This document shows, one piece after another, positions 51,046-59,254 of a stretch of DNA of 64,000 bases. Source of the DNA: JAACFF01 sp963807975 (lineage in GTDB: Bacteria > Chloroflexota > Anaerolineae > Promineifilales > Promineifilaceae). The stretch is from contig CAWEDV010000001.1 of NCBI GenBank assembly GCA_963807975.1, forward strand, positions 1,798,001 through 1,862,000. The letters run 5' to 3'. Positions within the stretch are counted from its first letter, which is position 1. Each line of letters opens with the position of its first letter. The notes under the pieces are model-generated. The model was not told the origin of the DNA. It was given only the letters and a program-made list of their open reading frames with translations, and ran no database searches. Both the position numbers and the translations under genes were made by a program.

Positions 51046-51780
51046 TTAAAGGGGGCGTTTGGCGGGAACGCCAACCCGGCGCGGGTATTTGACTGGGGTG
51101 GGATTAATCTTCTCGATCAGTACCAGATTTGAAGGCTCCTCTTGTCCGGGAATGTACAGCACTTGCAGACGCGGCGCCCCACCCCCTAAGATAGCAATAC
51201 CTTCCTCTGCATTCTCCATTTCTTGGGCCGCGTTTTGACCCTTTTGGGCCAAGAAATGGCCACCGATGCGCACCAAGGGCAGCAGATATTCAACCAGGAC
51301 ATTCAGGCGGGCTACAGCCCGTGCCACGGCCCAATCATACGCCTGCCTGTGACCCCTTTTCTGCCCAAGCGCTTCGGCGCGCATGGTAAGGACATGAACA
51401 TTGGGTAGTTTAAGCGCCTGGACAGTAGTTTCCAGGAAAGTGGCTTTTTTGCCCACACTTTCTACCAGGGTCAAGCGCATTTCGGGATAAAGGATCTTCA
51501 ACGGCAATCCAGGGAATCCGGCGCCACTGCCGACATCGATCAAATGTTGCCCGTTTAAATCGCGGGTAACCGAAGAGCATACCAAAGAGTCGAGAAAATG
51601 ACGCTGTTGGATGAGTTGGGGGTCACGAACGGCCGTGAGATTGAAGCGCTGGTTCCATTCCAGCAGCAGCTCAAGATACAGGCGATATTGATCGATCTGG
51701 GCGCCGGTCAGGTTCAGTCCTAGCTTGCTTGCTCCCCTTTTTAGAGTTGTCAACTCTGTTTGACTTCTTGGTTTAGGCAT
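51046..51780 (-). CDS. rsmG: 16S rRNA (guanine-527-N7)-methyltransferase RsmG
   Basis: 244 residues, the normal GidB length. It methylates G527 of 16S rRNA with S-adenosylmethionine. The SAM site is HLIDVGSGAGFPGLPLKI, with LEWNQRFNLTAVRDPQ upstream and YDWAVARAVARLNVLVEYLL later. AAGGAAATAA lies directly before ATG 51780. It is convergent with recF. Immediately upstream on the same strand is a 60-codon open frame whose stop abuts this start. Confidence 0.95.
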   Translation of the reverse strand: MPKPRSQTELTTLKRGASKLGLNLTGAQIDQYRLYLELLLEWNQRFNLTAVRDPQLIQQRHFLDSLVCSSVTRDLNGQHLIDVGSGAGFPGLPLKILYPEMRLTLVESVGKKATFLETTVQALKLPNVHVLTMRAEALGQKRGHRQAYDWAVARAVARLNVLVEYLLPLVRIGGHFLAQKGQNAAQEMENAEEGIAILGGGAPRLQVLYIPGQEEPSNLVLIEKINPTPVKYPRRVGVPAKRPL

Positions 51781-51963
51781 TTATTTCCTTTCGCGATCAA
51801 TCATGTCATGATACTCGTGCGGCAATATTCTACCAACAATTGGGTTGAACGAACGAAGTCGGCTCCAGACCTGCGCCTGAGAAGATAGTCTGTGCGAAAG
51901 ATACACAGAATCCAGGAGCAGACACCTTCTGAGAGATGGTTGAATCATAGTGTTATTCGTCAT
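51781..51963 (-). CDS. Doubtful small ORF abutting rsmG
   Basis: 60 codons on the same strand as rsmG, ending directly at its ATG. The product, with LRRCLLLDSVYLSHRL and VGRILPHEYHDMIDRERK, matches nothing I know. There is no ribosome binding site before its ATG. It may be just the rsmG leader; listed because of the exact stop/start junction. Confidence 0.2.
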   Translation of the reverse strand: MTNNTMIQPSLRRCLLLDSVYLSHRLSSQAQVWSRLRSFNPIVGRILPHEYHDMIDRERK

Positions 51964-51989
51964 AAGATTAGCCCATATGTAAGTGAGTG

Positions 51990-52050
51990 ATTTTCACGGA
52001 AACTAGGCAGCTTGCCAGTATGTCTGCTTATGCAGAGTTTCCGGGAAAAT
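51990..52050. repeat. 15-bp inverted repeat between rsmG and rlmB-like genes
   Basis: ATTTTCACGGAAACT (51990-52004) and AGTTTCCGGGAAAAT (52036-52050) pair at 14 of 15 positions around a 31-nt spacer, ending 15 bp before the methyltransferase ATG. The arms resemble the hairpin at 21792-21826, which also has ATTTTCxxGGAAAC and CCGGGAAAAT. Confidence 0.5.
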
Positions 52051-52065
52051 TCTTAGGCGCGAAAG

Positions 52066-52821
52066 ATGACTGAAATCCTGATCAGACGTAATACAGTCCT
52101 AGAAACCCTGCGCGGCAGCCGGCGCGAGCTTTTCACTTTGTGGGTCCAAAAAGATCTGGCCCACAAGGAACTATCCCAAATTCTGCAGGCAGCCAAGTCC
52201 CGGAATGTACCAGTCCAGAGAGTCAACAAGCAGGAACTGGGTCAAAAGGCGGCAGACAGCCGGCACCAAGGTGTTTTGCTGGAGGTTGGCGCCTATCCCT
52301 ATAGTGACATAGATACGATGCTCGCTCTAGCTGAATCACGTCAGGAGAAACCATTTATACTGCTGTTCGACCTATTGCACGGGCCGCAGAATATTGGCAC
52401 ACTCCTGCGCACGGCCGAAATATGTGGCGTGCATGGGGTGATTCTGCAAGATCGCCGCGCTCCGGATATTACACCGGCAGTGGTGCAGTACTCGGCTGGC
52501 GCCGCCGAACACCTGCTGGTAGCCCAAGTGACAAACCTTGTACAGGCGATGTCTTACCTGCAGCAGAATAATATCTGGGTAGCAGGGCTGGATATGGATC
52601 CCGCTGGCAAGCGATTAGGTGAGTTTGATCTGGACATGCCCATTGGGTTGGTAGTGGGGCATGAAGGGAGCGGTCTGCGCCGCTTGGTACGCAAGAACTG
52701 TGATTTCCTGCTCCATTTACCGATGCGCGGACACGTAGAATCGTTGAATGCATCCGTGGCGGGATCGATTTTGCTATATGCAGTGTGGCAGGCACGGGGG
52801 TTTAATGGTGCCAAAGGTTGA
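52066..52821 (+). CDS. TrmH/SpoU-family rRNA/tRNA 2'-O-methyltransferase (RlmB-like)
   Basis: 251 residues: an N-terminal L30e-like substrate domain (VLETLRGSRRELFTLWVQ) and a C-terminal SPOUT knot domain. The three SpoU motifs are clear: FDLLHGPQNIGTLLRTAE, GLVVGHEGSGLRRLVRKN and LPMRGHVESLNASVAGSILL. It should add a 2'-O-methyl group to a ribose in rRNA (RlmB type, G2251) or tRNA; which one is not certain. An inverted repeat lies just upstream of the start. Confidence 0.9.
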   Translation: MTEILIRRNTVLETLRGSRRELFTLWVQKDLAHKELSQILQAAKSRNVPVQRVNKQELGQKAADSRHQGVLLEVGAYPYSDIDTMLALAESRQEKPFILLFDLLHGPQNIGTLLRTAEICGVHGVILQDRRAPDITPAVVQYSAGAAEHLLVAQVTNLVQAMSYLQQNNIWVAGLDMDPAGKRLGEFDLDMPIGLVVGHEGSGLRRLVRKNCDFLLHLPMRGHVESLNASVAGSILLYAVWQARGFNGAKG

Positions 52822-52882
52822 GATAAATTGGAACCGGATTTTTGCGGAAAGATCGAGTTTCTGAAAAGGTTAAGATTTAAGT

Positions 52883-54190
52883 ATGGACCAGGCATGTGTG
52901 GAGCGTCTGACTTGCGCTCGGATTCCAATGGAAATGGGCGAATTTCGGCTATGCTACTATGGTAACAATCTAGACGATAAGGAACATCTAGCCCTGGTAG
53001 CAGGTGATGTCCGTGGGCCGGAAAACGTTTTGGTGCGCGTGCACTCAGAATGCTTCACCGGCGACGTATTGGGTTCAATACGCTGCGACTGCGGGCCACA
53101 GTTGCAGATGGCCATGCAGCTTATTGCGGAGAACGGGGCGGGCGTGATTATCTACCTCCGCCAGGAAGGTCGAGGCATCGGTTTGTTGGACAAGCTGCGC
53201 GCTTACAATCTCCAAGATGATGGCTACGACACGGTTGAGGCAAATCACATTCTAGGTCATCAGGCGGACGGCCGTGATTACAAGCTCGCCGCCTTGATAC
53301 TGCAAGATCTGGGCATCTCGTCTGTTCGGTTGATGACCAATAATCCACAGAAGATCGCCAGCCTGAGCACCTATGGCGTGCAAGTAACAGCCAGAATTCC
53401 ACTGCAAATTGGCGTCAACAGGGAAAACATGGCCTATCTAAAAACCAAGGTGTCGCGCATGCAGCATATGCTCGATCTGGAGCCATTTTCCATGCTGGCC
53501 CAAGATGACGAAAATGGGGCCGCGTTAAGCAGCGATACAAAGCATCAACGTCCCTATGTAACGCTCAGTTACGCGCAAAGTCTGGATGGATCGATCAGCG
53601 CCCAACGCGGTGAGCAGATGGCCATCAGCGGGCCGGAATCTCTGGAAATGACCCACCGCCTGCGGGCTGAACATGACGCAATTTTGGTAGGCATAGGCAC
53701 GGTACTTGCAGATGATCCACGTCTTACAGTACGTCTCGTCGAAGGGTCAGATCCTCAGCCCATCATCGTCGACAGTCAGCTGCGCTGCCCGTTGAACGCC
53801 AGGCTGCTGCAAGAAGGAAGCAATCCCTGGATTGCCACAACGGAAAGCGCTGAATTAGGGCTGCAGTTATGCTTGGAAGCGGCTGGTGCGCGGGTGCTGC
53901 ATCTTCCGGCAAATAAAAACGGGCGGGTGGACTTGGCAAAGCTCTTGCAATTACTTAAACAATTAGGCGTGAGAAGTCTCATGGTGGAAGGCGGCGCGGA
54001 AATCATCAGCAGTTTTCTCGCGGCCCATCTTGCTGACCGCCTGGTGGTGACAATCGCGCCTATGCTGGTCGGCGGCCTCAATGCGGTTGAAAGTCATCCC
54101 GATGGGAATGGGGTGACCCTACCTCGTTTATCGCGAACGCAGTACCAGAGGCTGGGAAATGATATTATTTTGCTGGGGGATCTGAGTTGA
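52883..54190 (+). CDS. GTP cyclohydrolase II fused to RibD-type reductase domain
   Basis: 435 residues joining two riboflavin-synthesis activities. Residues 1-200 are GTP cyclohydrolase II: the zinc cysteines are in SECFTGDVLGSIRCDCGPQ, and IIYLRQEGRGIGLLDKL carries the catalytic arginine. TNNPQKIASL is the family end. Residues 225-435 match the RibD C-terminal reductase (YVTLSYAQSLDGSIS, GTVLADDPRLTVR, SLMVEGGAEIISSFL). Neither a DHBP synthase domain nor a RibD deaminase domain is present, so the fusion skips the deaminase step. Its stop codon overlaps the his promoter. Confidence 0.9.
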   Translation: MDQACVERLTCARIPMEMGEFRLCYYGNNLDDKEHLALVAGDVRGPENVLVRVHSECFTGDVLGSIRCDCGPQLQMAMQLIAENGAGVIIYLRQEGRGIGLLDKLRAYNLQDDGYDTVEANHILGHQADGRDYKLAALILQDLGISSVRLMTNNPQKIASLSTYGVQVTARIPLQIGVNRENMAYLKTKVSRMQHMLDLEPFSMLAQDDENGAALSSDTKHQRPYVTLSYAQSLDGSISAQRGEQMAISGPESLEMTHRLRAEHDAILVGIGTVLADDPRLTVRLVEGSDPQPIIVDSQLRCPLNARLLQEGSNPWIATTESAELGLQLCLEAAGARVLHLPANKNGRVDLAKLLQLLKQLGVRSLMVEGGAEIISSFLAAHLADRLVVTIAPMLVGGLNAVESHPDGNGVTLPRLSRTQYQRLGNDIILLGDLS

Positions 54191-54215
54191 CCACCCCCTG
54201 AGCATGTGCTAAACT
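54187..54215 (+). promoter_or_regulatory. Promoter of the his operon
   Basis: TTGACC (54187-54192), a 17-bp spacer and TAAACT (54210-54215). The -35 box overlaps the stop codon of the upstream fusion gene. Transcription should begin near 54222, only about 3 nt before the leader peptide ATG. Confidence 0.7.
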
Positions 54216-54224
54216 CCGCGCGCT

Positions 54225-54314
54225 ATGATAAAGTTACCCCCCACAACCCGCCAGATCCTGTCTAACGGGCATCATGACCACCATCATCATCCATCTGGAA
54301 GATCCTTGGGTTGA
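54225..54314 (+). CDS. hisL: Histidine operon leader peptide
   Basis: A 29-residue open frame, too short for routine ORF calling, containing HHDHHHH (codons at 54270-54290), that is six histidines in seven codons. It encodes nothing else recognisable and ends in TGA 54312-54314. It sits between the promoter at 54187-54215 and a terminator at 54346-54379, ahead of nine his genes, which is the classic arrangement of ribosome-mediated attenuation. When His-tRNA is short the ribosome stalls on the histidine codons. There is no Shine-Dalgarno sequence, so translation is probably leaderless. Confidence 0.88.
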   Translation: MIKLPPTTRQILSNGHHDHHHHPSGRSLG

Positions 54315-54360
54315 GGCGGTATTGACGCATATTTTGCTTATTAAGCACCCTCCTCGATTC
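54308..54360 (+). promoter_or_regulatory. Candidate antiterminator stem
   Basis: GGGTTGAGG (54308-54316) can pair with CCTCGATTC (54352-54360) over 9 bp with three G-U pairs. The first arm contains the leader stop codon, so a ribosome reaching the stop would cover it, while one stalled at the histidine codons would leave it free. The second arm overlaps the terminator's 5' stem. Confidence 0.5.
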
Positions 54361-54379
54361 CGGGGAGGGTGTTTTTTTT
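54346..54379 (+). terminator. Attenuator terminator of the his operon
   Basis: CACCCTCC (54346-54353) and GGAGGGTG (54364-54371) form a perfect 8-bp GC-rich stem with a 10-nt loop, followed immediately by eight T (54372-54379). It lies 32 bp after the leader stop and 140 bp before hisG. Confidence 0.88.
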
Positions 54380-54519
54380 ATTGCTAGGCCAGCTTTGGTA
54401 GAAAAAGAGTCACACAAAGCTGCACAAAACATGCACCCAAAGACGTATAAAGAGGCAAAAGAGGTTGACGAAAAGTTAATTCAAGAAGATGAACGGAAAT
54501 CAACAGGAGATTCTAAATT

Positions 54520-55548
54520 ATGAGCCGAAATGATATTCGATTGGGTTTGCCCAGCAAAGGCATTATGCGGGATGGGGCTTTGGATTTTTTGGACAGCTGC
54601 GGCCTGCGCGTTTTCCGGCCAAATCCGCGACAGTATGCAGCAACCATCCCCAACCTGCCCGGGGTGACAGTGCTCTTCCAACGACCTGGCGATATTGTGG
54701 TAGGCGTGCGTCAGGGCAGCCTCGATTTTGGCATCACCGGTTATGACATTCTGGCCGAAATAGCCTACAAGAGCCGGAAAGTGATTACCCTCCACGATGC
54801 GCTCGGATTTGGTTCATGTACCTTGAATTTGGCGGTGCCGGAGGAGCAGCAGCCACAAAACATGGCTGAACTGGTAGTCTGGGCCAAAGAACGTGGGAAC
54901 GAAGGATATCCACTGCGCGTGGCAACCAAGTTTCCAAACGTAACCAGCGAGATGCTGGACAATCATGGGGTTCAACCTTACCGTTTGGTTAGCCCAGAAG
55001 GCACATTAGAGATCGCGCCAGCCATTGGCTTCGCCGATTTGATCGCCGATCTGGTATCGTCCGGTATTACACTGCGTGACAATCACCTGCGGATGCTAGA
55101 AGATGGCTTGATCCTCAAGTCGGAGGCATGTCTGATCGGCAACCGGGATTCCATGCGCAAGCGTACTGAGGTTTTGAGTGTGGCGCGCCGTTTTTTGGAG
55201 TTCACAGAAGCGTTTCTGCGCGCGCAGGGATCTTTTGTAGTAACAGCCAATATACGCGGCCGTTCTCCGGAGGAAATCGCGCAGGAGATGTTTGAGCAAA
55301 TGACCATCGGTGGGCTACAAGGCCCAACGATCTCGCGCGTGGTGGTACGCGACGACCTTGATAATGGCGGCGGTTGGTACGCGATCAATATCATTGTCAG
55401 AAAGTCTGAGATTTTCCAGGCCGTTGGCGAACTGCGTCAGATAGGTGGCAGCGGCGTAATTGTCACACCCTGTACCTATATTTTTGAGGAAGAACCTCAG
55501 CGCTACCAGGCAATGCTGGCCGCGCTGGAGGAGGATGCTGATGTTTAA
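54520..55548 (+). CDS. hisG: ATP phosphoribosyltransferase (long form)
   Basis: 342 residues. First step of histidine synthesis, joining PRPP to ATP. IRLGLPSKGIMRDGALDFLD opens the catalytic domain, with FGITGYDILAEI and LRVATKFPNVTSEML; APAIGFADLIADLVSSG is the PRPP region. The extra C-terminal domain (from about residue 240, IISRVVVRDDLD-type segment and GGSGVIVTPCTYIFEEEP) is the regulatory ACT-like domain of the long form, which is feedback inhibited by histidine and does not need HisZ. First gene behind the attenuator; overlaps hisD by 8 bp. Confidence 0.95.
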   Translation: MSRNDIRLGLPSKGIMRDGALDFLDSCGLRVFRPNPRQYAATIPNLPGVTVLFQRPGDIVVGVRQGSLDFGITGYDILAEIAYKSRKVITLHDALGFGSCTLNLAVPEEQQPQNMAELVVWAKERGNEGYPLRVATKFPNVTSEMLDNHGVQPYRLVSPEGTLEIAPAIGFADLIADLVSSGITLRDNHLRMLEDGLILKSEACLIGNRDSMRKRTEVLSVARRFLEFTEAFLRAQGSFVVTANIRGRSPEEIAQEMFEQMTIGGLQGPTISRVVVRDDLDNGGGWYAINIIVRKSEIFQAVGELRQIGGSGVIVTPCTYIFEEEPQRYQAMLAALEEDADV

Positions 55549-56869
55549 GATTTACAGTGTGCAGGAAGCATCGGCCTCGATCTTGCGCCGGGAAATGGCC
55601 CTGGAACCGCAGATACCCGAGGCGCTGCAGGCCGGAATCCGGCGTCTATTTGGGCGGAACCTGGCACCTGAAGAAGTGGTGGCCAAATTATTAGCCGATG
55701 TGCGCAGGCGCGGGGATGCCGCGCTGCGAGAATGGTCAGCGCGTATCGATGGGGCCACAGATGAGCGGTTGGTAGTGGATAGGGAGCAGATTGAAACCGC
55801 TGTGCAGCGCGTCGATCCAGAGCTGGTGGAGGCCTTGAAATTTGCAGCAGAGCGCATCCGCCAGTTCCATAGTTTGCAGCCCATTCCCGAGTGGACGACC
55901 AATGAAATGGGGGGCACCTTAGGTCAACGTTTCACACCGATAGAACGCGTAGGGGTCTATGTACCTGGGGGCACAGCCCCTCTGCCCTCCTCACTACTGA
56001 TGTCGGCGATTCCCGCGCAGGTGGCTGGGGTTGGCGAGGTCACCGTGGCCACACCGCCTGGACGTGGAGGGACTGGCGTGCCCGACATCATCCTGGCCAC
56101 GGCAGCCATTGCCGGAATCGACAAGATCTACATCATCGGGGGCGCGCTGGCAGTGGCAGCCCTGGCTTTTGGCACGGAAACAGTCGCACGGGTGGACAAG
56201 ATCGTGGGACCGGGCAACTTATTCACAACATTGGCTAAGCGGCAGGTATATGGCATCGTAGGGATTGATGGGCTCTTTGGACCCACGGAAACAGCCGTGG
56301 TTGCTGATGACGAGGCCGATCCAGCTTGGGTTGCAGCCGATCTTCTGGCACAGGCTGAGCATGATGTTCTGGCTACAGCAATCCTCTTTACGCCATCGTC
56401 CGGCCTGGCGGAAGCGGTGCAGGTAGAAGTGGGGCGGCAAATGGAATCGCTCAGTCGTTCCGAAACCATCGCCATTTCGCTGGCCCACAGCGGCGGCATT
56501 GTGCTCACAAAAGATTTGGAGCAAGCGTGCATGCTGGCCAGTAATTTTGCCGCCGAGCATACCTGCCTGGCGGTGGCCGATATTGATCGTTGTTTACCCC
56601 TTATGAAAAACGCGGGCGGCCTTTTTATTGGAGAACGTTCCTTTGAGGTATTAGGCGACTACGTGGCCGGACCCAGCCATGTGATGCCTACCGGTGGCAC
56701 AGCTCGTTTCGCATCACCTTTGAATGTGCTTGATTTTTTGAAGATCAGCAGCATTGTTCAACTAGATGAAAAGAGCTCCCGGCAGCTCAGCCCGGTGGCA
56801 GCGTTGATCGCGGAGGCCGAAGAGCTGACAGCCCATGCCAATGCAGCACGCTTACGGATGGACAGCTAG
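55541..56869 (+). CDS. hisD: Histidinol dehydrogenase
   Basis: 442 residues. It oxidises histidinol to histidine in two NAD-dependent steps at a zinc site. GVYVPGGTAPLPSSLLMSA, KIVGPGNLFTTLAKRQVYG, LLAQAEHDVLATAI and ASNFAAEHTCL contain the conserved catalytic and zinc residues, and YVAGPSHVMPTGGTARF is the family signature. Start ATG 55541 lies inside the end of hisG and has GGAGGAGG upstream. A longer frame from 55460 is inside hisG and rejected. It abuts hisC. Confidence 0.96.
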   Translation: MFKIYSVQEASASILRREMALEPQIPEALQAGIRRLFGRNLAPEEVVAKLLADVRRRGDAALREWSARIDGATDERLVVDREQIETAVQRVDPELVEALKFAAERIRQFHSLQPIPEWTTNEMGGTLGQRFTPIERVGVYVPGGTAPLPSSLLMSAIPAQVAGVGEVTVATPPGRGGTGVPDIILATAAIAGIDKIYIIGGALAVAALAFGTETVARVDKIVGPGNLFTTLAKRQVYGIVGIDGLFGPTETAVVADDEADPAWVAADLLAQAEHDVLATAILFTPSSGLAEAVQVEVGRQMESLSRSETIAISLAHSGGIVLTKDLEQACMLASNFAAEHTCLAVADIDRCLPLMKNAGGLFIGERSFEVLGDYVAGPSHVMPTGGTARFASPLNVLDFLKISSIVQLDEKSSRQLSPVAALIAEAEELTAHANAARLRMDS

Positions 56870-57979
56870 ATGAAAGAGAAGGACTTTAACCGTCTGGTGC
56901 GACCAGATATCGTGGAGATGGAAGCTTATACGCCAATCTTACCTTTTGAGGTGCTCTCGGCACAGCTGGGCCGCCCACCAGAAGCGATCACCAAGCTGGA
57001 TGCCAATGAGAATCCCTATGGACCATCTCCAGCAGTTCTAGAGGCGATTGCTTCGGGAAAATGGTATCACATCTATCCTGACCCAGAGTCGCGCGAACTG
57101 CGAGCAGCTTTGAGTAAAAACCTGCAGGTTCCGGTGCAACGAATCATGGCCGGCATGGGCGCAGACGAATTGATCGATCTGGTACTGCGCGCCTTGCTTG
57201 CACCGGGCGATAAAGTGCTTAACTGCCCCCCTTCATTTGGCATGTATCCTTTTTCAACAGCAGTCAATAATGGGCAGGTGGTGAATGTACCCCGCCAGGC
57301 AGATTTTAGCCTGGATATCAAGGCTATCGAGCGAGCTGTAGAGAATAATCCGGCAGCCAAAGTCCTATTCCTCTGTTCGCCAAATAATCCTGACGGCAGT
57401 GTCATTGGCCAGGCAGAACTGCGCCGGCTGCTGCAGCTGCCTTTACTGCTGGTGTTAGATGAGGCGTACATCGAGTTCGGGATGGTTGATGGAGAGCAAA
57501 GCCGCACACAATGGGCGCTGGAATATGAAAACTTGGCGATATTACGCACTTTTAGCAAATTGGCCGGGTTGGCAGGACTGCGCATCGGGTACGGGGTCTT
57601 TCCCATCTGGATCATGCCCCATCTTTGGAAGATAAAGCAGCCCTATAATGTGAATGTGGCTGCTTCCCTGGCAGCCCTGGCGGCGCTTCGCGAACCGCGG
57701 TGGATGCAGGAAAAAGTGGCGCTCATTGTTCATGAGAGGAAGCGCATGGTGGACGAATTGGCTCGATTTGACTTCTTGGAGCCTTATCCCAGCCACTCAA
57801 ATTTCGTGCTCTTTCGCGTGCTTGATCGATCTGCAGCCGAGTTGAAACAAAAATTGGCAGCAGAGGGTGTGTTAGTCCGTTACTTCAACAAACCGGGGCT
57901 CGGCAACTGTATTCGCATCAGCACAGGCCGTCCTGAAGACAGCGATCGTTTGTTGGCCGCAGTGGAGAAAATATCATGA
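56870..57979 (+). CDS. hisC: Histidinol-phosphate aminotransferase
   Basis: 369 residues, a PLP-dependent class II aminotransferase. ITKLDANENPYGPSPAVLEA is the usual start. The PLP lysine is in LRTFSKLAGLAGLRIGYG, and LFLCSPNNPDGSVIG plus LLVLDEAYIEFG carry the cofactor Asn and Asp. Its start codon follows the hisD stop directly, and its stop overlaps the hisB start as ATGA, indicating translational coupling. Confidence 0.95.
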   Translation: MKEKDFNRLVRPDIVEMEAYTPILPFEVLSAQLGRPPEAITKLDANENPYGPSPAVLEAIASGKWYHIYPDPESRELRAALSKNLQVPVQRIMAGMGADELIDLVLRALLAPGDKVLNCPPSFGMYPFSTAVNNGQVVNVPRQADFSLDIKAIERAVENNPAAKVLFLCSPNNPDGSVIGQAELRRLLQLPLLLVLDEAYIEFGMVDGEQSRTQWALEYENLAILRTFSKLAGLAGLRIGYGVFPIWIMPHLWKIKQPYNVNVAASLAALAALREPRWMQEKVALIVHERKRMVDELARFDFLEPYPSHSNFVLFRVLDRSAAELKQKLAAEGVLVRYFNKPGLGNCIRISTGRPEDSDRLLAAVEKIS

Positions 57980-58566
57980 ATGAGCGCAAAGCAGTCATCG
58001 AGAGAAAGACCAGTGAAACCGAGATAGTGACGTCGATCAATCTGGATGGTCAGGGACAGCATCAAATAAGGTCAGGCGTGGGATTCTTGGACCACATGCT
58101 CACAGCCCTGGCAGTCCACGGCATGTTCGATCTAAACGTACAGGCTAAAGGAGATTTACATATTGATGCCCACCACACCATAGAGGATGTGGGTATTGTG
58201 CTGGGACAGGCGATCAACGAAGCCGTGGGTGACCGGCGGGGAATCTGGCGCATGGGGCATGCCTATGTGCCCATGGATGAGGCGCTGGGGTTCGTGGCCC
58301 TTGATTTCAGTGGACGGCCGTATACAATTTTCCAGGCACAATGGAGCACGCCGGCGGTGGGGCAGTTTCCGACGGATTTGGTACAGCACTTCTTTGAGTC
58401 CGTGGCTGTACATGGTCGTTTGACCATGCATGCGCGGGTAGAGGGGCGAAACGATCACCACAAAGCGGAGGCGTTATTCAAAGCTTTAGGTCGAGCCCTG
58501 CGCATGGCAGCAGCAAAAGATCCACGCCGGTCCGATATGCCTTCGACTAAGGGCACGCTGGGTTAA
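57976..58566 (+). CDS. hisB: Imidazoleglycerol-phosphate dehydratase
   Basis: 196 residues, monofunctional. It dehydrates imidazole glycerol phosphate with manganese. Metal motifs FLDHMLTALAVHG, IDAHHTIEDVGIVLG and HFFESVAVHG, then RNDHHKAEALFKALGRALR, are all present. There is no histidinol-phosphatase domain of the enterobacterial kind; that activity is not encoded in this operon. Overlaps hisC by 4 bp. Confidence 0.96.
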   Translation: MNERKAVIERKTSETEIVTSINLDGQGQHQIRSGVGFLDHMLTALAVHGMFDLNVQAKGDLHIDAHHTIEDVGIVLGQAINEAVGDRRGIWRMGHAYVPMDEALGFVALDFSGRPYTIFQAQWSTPAVGQFPTDLVQHFFESVAVHGRLTMHARVEGRNDHHKAEALFKALGRALRMAAAKDPRRSDMPSTKGTLG

Positions 58567-58579
58567 CCCGAGGAATAGC

Positions 58580-59203
58580 ATGAAAAGCAAAGAAATCGTG
58601 ATGATCGATTATGGGGCCAGTAATATTCGTTCAGCGCAGAAGGCTTTTGAACATATTGGGGCCAAGGTGACCCTGACGGCCGATCCACAAGTTGTCATGC
58701 AGGCACACAAGCTGGTGCTGCCTGGTGTGGGCGCTTTTGGCGCGGGCATGGATGCGCTGCGTAAGAGAGGGTTGGATTCGGCCGTAGCTGAAAGCGTGCA
58801 GCAAGGTATTCCTTTGCTGGGCATTTGTTTGGGGATGCAGTTTCTCTTCGAAAGCAGTAATGAGATGGGCCAGCATCGAGGATTGGCGCTTATCCCCGGT
58901 CATGTCCGGCGATTCGAGTTGGCGGATGAGGAGCTCAAGGTCCCGCATATGGGCTGGAACCAGATTGAACATCAGCAGACCAATCCATTGCTGGAGGATG
59001 TCCCCAATGGGGCGTACGCCTATTTTGTACACTCTTATTACTGCGTTCCTGCTCATGCTGCCGATATCGTAGCCTATACCACCCATGGGTCGGAATTCTG
59101 CTCCATCGTGGCTCACGATAATGTGTACGGCATCCAGTTCCACCCAGAAAAGAGCCAGCGCTATGGCCTGCAGTTGATAAGGAATTATGTGCAGCTTATT
59201 TAG
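58580..59203 (+). CDS. hisH: Imidazole glycerol phosphate synthase, glutaminase subunit
   Basis: 207 residues, a class I glutamine amidotransferase delivering ammonia to HisF. The catalytic triad is Cys in GICLGMQFLFESS, and His and Glu in GIQFHPEKSQRYG. VMIDYGASNIRSAQKAFEHI and LVLPGVGAFGAGMDAL are family hallmarks. Its partner hisF lies two genes downstream, with hisA in between. Confidence 0.96.
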   Translation: MKSKEIVMIDYGASNIRSAQKAFEHIGAKVTLTADPQVVMQAHKLVLPGVGAFGAGMDALRKRGLDSAVAESVQQGIPLLGICLGMQFLFESSNEMGQHRGLALIPGHVRRFELADEELKVPHMGWNQIEHQQTNPLLEDVPNGAYAYFVHSYYCVPAHAADIVAYTTHGSEFCSIVAHDNVYGIQFHPEKSQRYGLQLIRNYVQLI

Positions 59204-59254
59204 CGATTTCCGCAATAAGTACACTCATAGTGATAATTGCTGGAAGGAATAGTT

